Positions 60,722-64,000 of a stretch of 64,000 nt of DNA are shown one piece after another; the stretch's first letter is position 1, and each line of letters opens with the position of its first letter. Origin of the DNA: Roseiarcus sp963794655 (GTDB lineage: Bacteria; Pseudomonadota; Alphaproteobacteria; Rhizobiales; Beijerinckiaceae). The translations under genes and the position numbers were made by a program. The notes under the pieces were generated by a model that had not been told where the DNA came from, ran no database searches, and worked only from the letters and a program-made list of their open reading frames with translations. The stretch spans positions 1,178,001 through 1,242,000 of the forward strand of contig CAWCEV010000008.1 of assembly GCA_963794655.1 (NCBI GenBank), in the 5' to 3' direction.

Positions 60722-62152
60722 GTGACAAGCGCGCCTATGCGTCCCGTCCACATCATTGGCGGCGGACTGGCCGGCTCGGAGGCCGCATGGCAGGCGGCGC
60801 AGCTCGGCGTTCCCGTCGTGCTGCACGAGATGCGGCCCAATCGCTCGACCGCCGCGCACCGAACCTCGCATCTCGCCGAGCTCGTGTGCTCGAACTCCTT
60901 CCGCTCCGACGACGCCTCGACTAACGCGGTCGGAATCCTGCATCGCGAGATGCGCGCCCTTCGTTCGATCGCGCTCGAGAACGCCGACGCCTACCAGGTG
61001 CCGGCAGGGGGCGCGCTTGCGGTCGATCGCGACGGCTTCTCTCTCGGCGTCGAAGCCGCGATCCACGGCCATCCGCGGATAAGCGTCGAGCGCGGTGAGA
61101 TCGCCGGCCTGCCGTCGGAGGACTGGGACAATGTCATCGTCGCCACCGGCCCGCTCACCTCGCCCGCGCTGGCCGAGGCGATCGGCGCGCTCAGCGGCGA
61201 GGGGGCGCTTGCCTTTTTCGACGCGATCGCCCCGATCGTTCATGCGGCTTCGATCGACATGGACGTGGCGTGGATGCAGTCGCGCTACGACAAGGAGGGA
61301 CCGGGAGGGGGCGGCGCGGAGGCCTATGTCAATTGCCCGATGACCCGCGACCAGTACGAGGCGTTCATCGATGCGCTGCTGGCCGCGGAGAAGAACGAAT
61401 TTCGCGAGTTCGAGGGCACCCCCTATTTCGACGGCTGCCTGCCGATCGAGGTGATGGCCGAGCGGGGCCGCGAGACCCTGCGGCATGGGCCGATGAAGCC
61501 GTTCGGGCTCACCAACGCCCATGATCCCAAGGTCAAGCCCTATGCCGTCGTCCAGCTCAGGCAGGACAACGCGCTCGGCACGCTGTTCAATATCGTCGGA
61601 TTCCAGACCAAGCTCAAATATGGCGAGCAGAGCCGCATCTTCCGGATGATTCCGGGGCTCGAACAAGCGGAGTTCGCCCGCCTCGGGGGCATTCATCGCA
61701 ACACCTATCTCAATTCGCCGCGGCTGCTCGACGCGAGGCTCAGGCTCAGGGCCGCGCCCCGGCTTCGCTTCGCCGGCCAGATCACCGGCTGCGAGGGCTA
61801 TGTCGAGAGCGCCGCGATCGGCCTAGTCGCCGGGCGCTTCGCCGCCGCCGAGCGGCTCGGCCTCGATCTCGAGCCTCCGCCGCCGACGACCGCGATCGGC
61901 GCGCTTTTGAACCACATCACCGGCGGGCATATCGAGAGCATCGACGCCGGGCCGCGCTCGTTCCAGCCGATGAACGTCAACTTCGGCCTGTTCCCGCCGA
62001 TCGCCGAGCCGCGGTTCGACGACGCCGGCCGGCGCCTCAAGGGGCCGGAGCGCGGCCTCGCGCGCAAGCGCGCGCTCTCGGCCAGGGCGGACATCGACCT
62101 CCGGCGCTGGATCGAGGCCGCTCGCGAGCGGGCGCAGCACGCGAGCGCCTGA
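60722..62152 (+). CDS. trmFO: Methylenetetrahydrofolate-tRNA-(uracil-5)-methyltransferase TrmFO
   Basis: The protein is 476 residues from GTG 60722; ATG 60737 (MRPVHIIGGGLAG) is equally plausible. The FAD motif GGGLAGSEAAWQAA, LHEMRP, LAELVCSNSFRSDD, FEGTPYFDGCLPIEVMAERG and GGHIESIDAGPRSFQPMNVN are all diagnostic. TrmFO methylates U54 of tRNA using methylene-THF and FADH2, replacing SAM-dependent TrmA in Firmicutes, many alphaproteobacteria and others. It is one more folate-using enzyme in this window. Confidence 0.95.
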   Translation: MTSAPMRPVHIIGGGLAGSEAAWQAAQLGVPVVLHEMRPNRSTAAHRTSHLAELVCSNSFRSDDASTNAVGILHREMRALRSIALENADAYQVPAGGALAVDRDGFSLGVEAAIHGHPRISVERGEIAGLPSEDWDNVIVATGPLTSPALAEAIGALSGEGALAFFDAIAPIVHAASIDMDVAWMQSRYDKEGPGGGGAEAYVNCPMTRDQYEAFIDALLAAEKNEFREFEGTPYFDGCLPIEVMAERGRETLRHGPMKPFGLTNAHDPKVKPYAVVQLRQDNALGTLFNIVGFQTKLKYGEQSRIFRMIPGLEQAEFARLGGIHRNTYLNSPRLLDARLRLRAAPRLRFAGQITGCEGYVESAAIGLVAGRFAAAERLGLDLEPPPPTTAIGALLNHITGGHIESIDAGPRSFQPMNVNFGLFPPIAEPRFDDAGRRLKGPERGLARKRALSARADIDLRRWIEAARERAQHASA

Positions 62153-62444
62153 GCGGCGCCAAACTTACCCAAACCCGCCGCGGATCGAGCAAAGCCGCCG
62201 CCAAGGGCGTCAAAGGAAAAGGCTTGGATCGACTTGGATCGGCTTGTCAGAAACCAGCCTTTTCAAAGGGTTGCGCCGACCCCCCGGGCCAAGAAGCTCT
62301 GGTCCTCTTCCTCCCGTCGTCGCAGCGCGGGACTGAGAACCCGCGCATGTGGGAGAGCATAACCTGAGTTCTGTTTTTCACAAAGTAATTTCACGAAAAG
62401 GATCGCCGACGCCCGTTTCCGCTCCAGGAAGGATCACGGATAAC

Positions 62445-62580
62445 GGTGACACTTTACTCAATCCCCAAATGATCCTGGAGCCGATCCCGGGCCTGGGTAC
62501 ACGCCTGCTAAGCGACCAAAGGGCGAGGACAACGATGGAAACAAACTCGGACCAATTCGGGGATTGAATAAAGTGTCACC
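62445..62580. repeat. MITE-like element, copy 1
   Basis: This 136-bp element is bounded by inverted repeats: GGTGACACTTTACTCAATCC at the left end pairs with the reverse complement at 62559-62580. The match extends with mismatches to about 31 bp. It has no coding capacity. Copy 2 lies at 62784-62918 in the same orientation, with conserved internal words (GCGACC.AA.GGCGA, AACTCGGACCAATT). Confidence 0.85.
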
Positions 62581-62783
62581 GAATTGCGGCAGATCGGAGA
62601 AGCGCCTCGGGCGGGCGCGTCGCATTGGCGCGCCGCTCGAAGCCGGTAGTTTGAAGGCCTCGCTGGCCGACAGCGAGTTTCAGCGAGCCTTAACAGCGCG
62701 TTGGCAAAGGCGTGAGCGCGGATTCGTGTCAGGCAAATGCTGTCAATAATCGCTACATATCACTGTATAATGACGTGAATAAC

Positions 62784-62918
62784 GGTGATGCTTTACTCGA
62801 TCCCCGATGATCTTGGAGCCAACTCCGGGCACGCGGTGCGCGCCTGCTGAGCGACCGAAAGGCGAAGGACGATCGGGGACAAACTCGGACCAATTTGGGG
62901 ATTGAGTAACATGTCGCC
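62784..62918. repeat. MITE-like element, copy 2
   Basis: This 135-bp copy has ends GGTGATGCTTTACTCGATCC and GGGGATTGAGTAACATGTCG. It is clearly homologous to copy 1 but more degraded at its termini, with the middle (CAAACTCGGACCAATTTGGG) well kept. The two copies are separated by 203 bp without a gene. Confidence 0.85.
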
Positions 62919-63096
62919 GATCTCGAACGATTTCTAATTTCCGATTTTAAAGCGTTACCGTTTTCCCCTCGGCGAACGAAAGGCGGAGAAATGCGCTTGC
63001 TTACCCGTTGCGAACGCGTCAGCTTTGGCCCCAAGGGGCTAGCGGGCGTCGCCGCGCGCTGACGGCCGCAACCAACATGTTCTGGGAGGAGTATTC

Positions 63097-64000
63097 ATGG
63101 CGCAATCTCACATCGGGGCGGCGCGTACGGCGGCTCTTTCCGCCGCGGCGTCCGCCGCTCTCCTGCTCGCGCTCTCGGCGCCGGCCGTTGCCGCCGACGA
63201 TGGCCCGATCAAGATCGGCGTGATCGCCGAGTCGCAATCGGTCGCCGGATCCTCGATTCCACAAGCCGCCCAGATCGCGGCCGAAGAGATCAACGCGAAG
63301 GGCGGGGTCGACGGGCGCAAGATCGAAATCGTGGCCTACGACAACCATTCGTCCTCGGCCGAATCGGTGCGGGCGTTCCAGCGCGCGGTCAACGAGGATC
63401 ACGTCAACGCGGTGATCGGCAGCTACATCAGCGAGGTCGTGCTCGCGCTCGAGCCGTGGGCCGGGCGGCTCAAGACCGTGTTCATCACGCCGGGCGCGGC
63501 GTCCGACGTCATCACCCAGAACATCGCCAAGGACTACGAACACAACAAATACACTTTCCACGGCTACCTGACCTCGGGCGCGCTCTCCGGCCTTGTCTGC
63601 GACGCCGCCAAGGACATGTTGGTCGAGGGCCTCAAGATGAAGACCGCTGTCATCATGAGCGAGGACGCCGCCTGGACGACGCCGCTCGACGCCGGCTACG
63701 AGGCCTGCCTGCCGAAGATCGGGCTCAAAGTGCTCGATCACATCCGCTTCTCGCCCGATACCACCGACTTCACCCCGATCTTCAACAAGATCGAGGGTCA
63801 GAAGCCGGACGTGATCATCACCGGTATCTCGCATGTCGGCACGCAGCCGACGGTGCAATGGAAAAGCCAGCAGGTGCCGATCCCGATGTTTGGTATCGCC
63901 TCGCAGGCAACCAACTCGACCTTCTGGAAGGACACCAACGGCGCGACCGACGGCGTGATCTATCAGGGCGTGTCGGGGCCGGGCGTGGCCGTCACGGAGA
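63097..64000 (+). CDS. ABC transporter substrate-binding protein, branched-chain amino-acid type (partial)
   Basis: The gene starts at ATG 63097 (MAQSHIGAARTAALSAAASA), with GGAGGAG eight bases upstream, and is cut by the right edge after ~301 codons. A signal peptide (~1-37, SAPAVAADDG) precedes a type I periplasmic binding fold: IKIGVIAESQSVAGSSIPQA, INAKGGVDGRKIEIVAYD, NAVIGSYISEVVLALEP and a second lobe from about residue 165. These proteins capture amino acids, amides or aromatic acids in the periplasm and deliver them to a LivHMGF permease. The permease genes are expected beyond the edge. The ligand cannot be told. Confidence 0.9.
   Translation, partial: MAQSHIGAARTAALSAAASAALLLALSAPAVAADDGPIKIGVIAESQSVAGSSIPQAAQIAAEEINAKGGVDGRKIEIVAYDNHSSSAESVRAFQRAVNEDHVNAVIGSYISEVVLALEPWAGRLKTVFITPGAASDVITQNIAKDYEHNKYTFHGYLTSGALSGLVCDAAKDMLVEGLKMKTAVIMSEDAAWTTPLDAGYEACLPKIGLKVLDHIRFSPDTTDFTPIFNKIEGQKPDVIITGISHVGTQPTVQWKSQQVPIPMFGIASQATNSTFWKDTNGATDGVIYQGVSGPGVAVTE

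Larger units (their letters stand above)
62153..63096. other. 944-bp gap between trmFO and the ABC binding-protein gene
   Basis: The only structure I can support here is the two MITE-like repeats. A short TTGGATC tandem (62222-62246) lies near the start. No frame resembles a protein, including between the repeats, so no transposase remains. Confidence 0.6.

Noticed and set aside
1..64000. CRISPR arrays, tRNA or rRNA genes
   Set aside because: I saw no regularly spaced repeats and no cloverleaf-type or rRNA sequence by eye; a tRNA could be missed without a covariance search.

Overview
The window looks like a chromosomal segment of an alphaproteobacterium, probably of the Rhizobiales (Hyphomicrobiales). 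DNA is GC-rich with strong G/C third positions. Supporting genes are a Rhodobacter/Rhizobium-type PE N-methyltransferase, a DUF1127 small protein, the rplU-rpmA-GNAT-obgE block, topA with rnr-DUF983-NUDIX nearby, nusB-ribH, a TamA/TamB pair and a methylmalonyl-CoA mutase pair. C1/folate enzymes recur (MTHFR, a MetE-type methyltransferase, formate-THF ligase), but I cannot name the genus.

Positions 1-5851 are an accessory island that continues beyond the left edge. It holds a broken phage-type primase/helicase gene coupled to a small zinc-motif gene, a membrane-anchored hypothetical, a serine resolvase with a res-like array upstream, and a 16-G homopolymer. It ends with a head-to-tail pair: an adenylate-kinase-like NMP kinase followed at zero spacing by a HEAT-like protein fused to an RDD membrane domain. 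That pair is my main candidate for an undescribed system. The island abuts the downstream side of obgE.

From 6177 to 32852 the backbone runs obgE, a GNAT, rpmA and rplU (promoter, leader hairpin and strong terminator visible), then a B12/radical-SAM protein. A C1 cluster follows: MetE-like, MTHFR, HTH+methyltransferase. Divergent from it are a DUF4239 membrane protein, a frameshifted small membrane protein, a ThDP enzyme, a 2-hydroxyacid dehydrogenase and a LacI regulator. Next come pyrB, DUF1810, an SDR, topA, an amidohydrolase, a VOC protein, pmtA, and the overlapping rnr-DUF983-NUDIX operon.

From 32853 to 39062 a short accessory stretch carries a lone receiver protein, a large secreted Cys-rich protein, a duplicated 3' fragment of the NUDIX gene, and an arylsulfatase whose C-terminus is broken by a one-base deletion in a G run. 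From 39577 the content is mostly housekeeping: nusB-ribH, yidD-nifU-like, hisI, patatin, CBS protein, SDR, tamA-tamB, suhB-like, fhs, an aldo/keto reductase, mutA/mutB, a DUF1127 gene with a hairpin just before its ribosome binding site, and trmFO. A 0.94-kb gap then holds two diverged copies of a ~136-bp element with terminal inverted repeats, before a branched-chain amino-acid-type ABC substrate-binding protein that runs off the right edge. I saw no rRNA, tRNA or CRISPR array.
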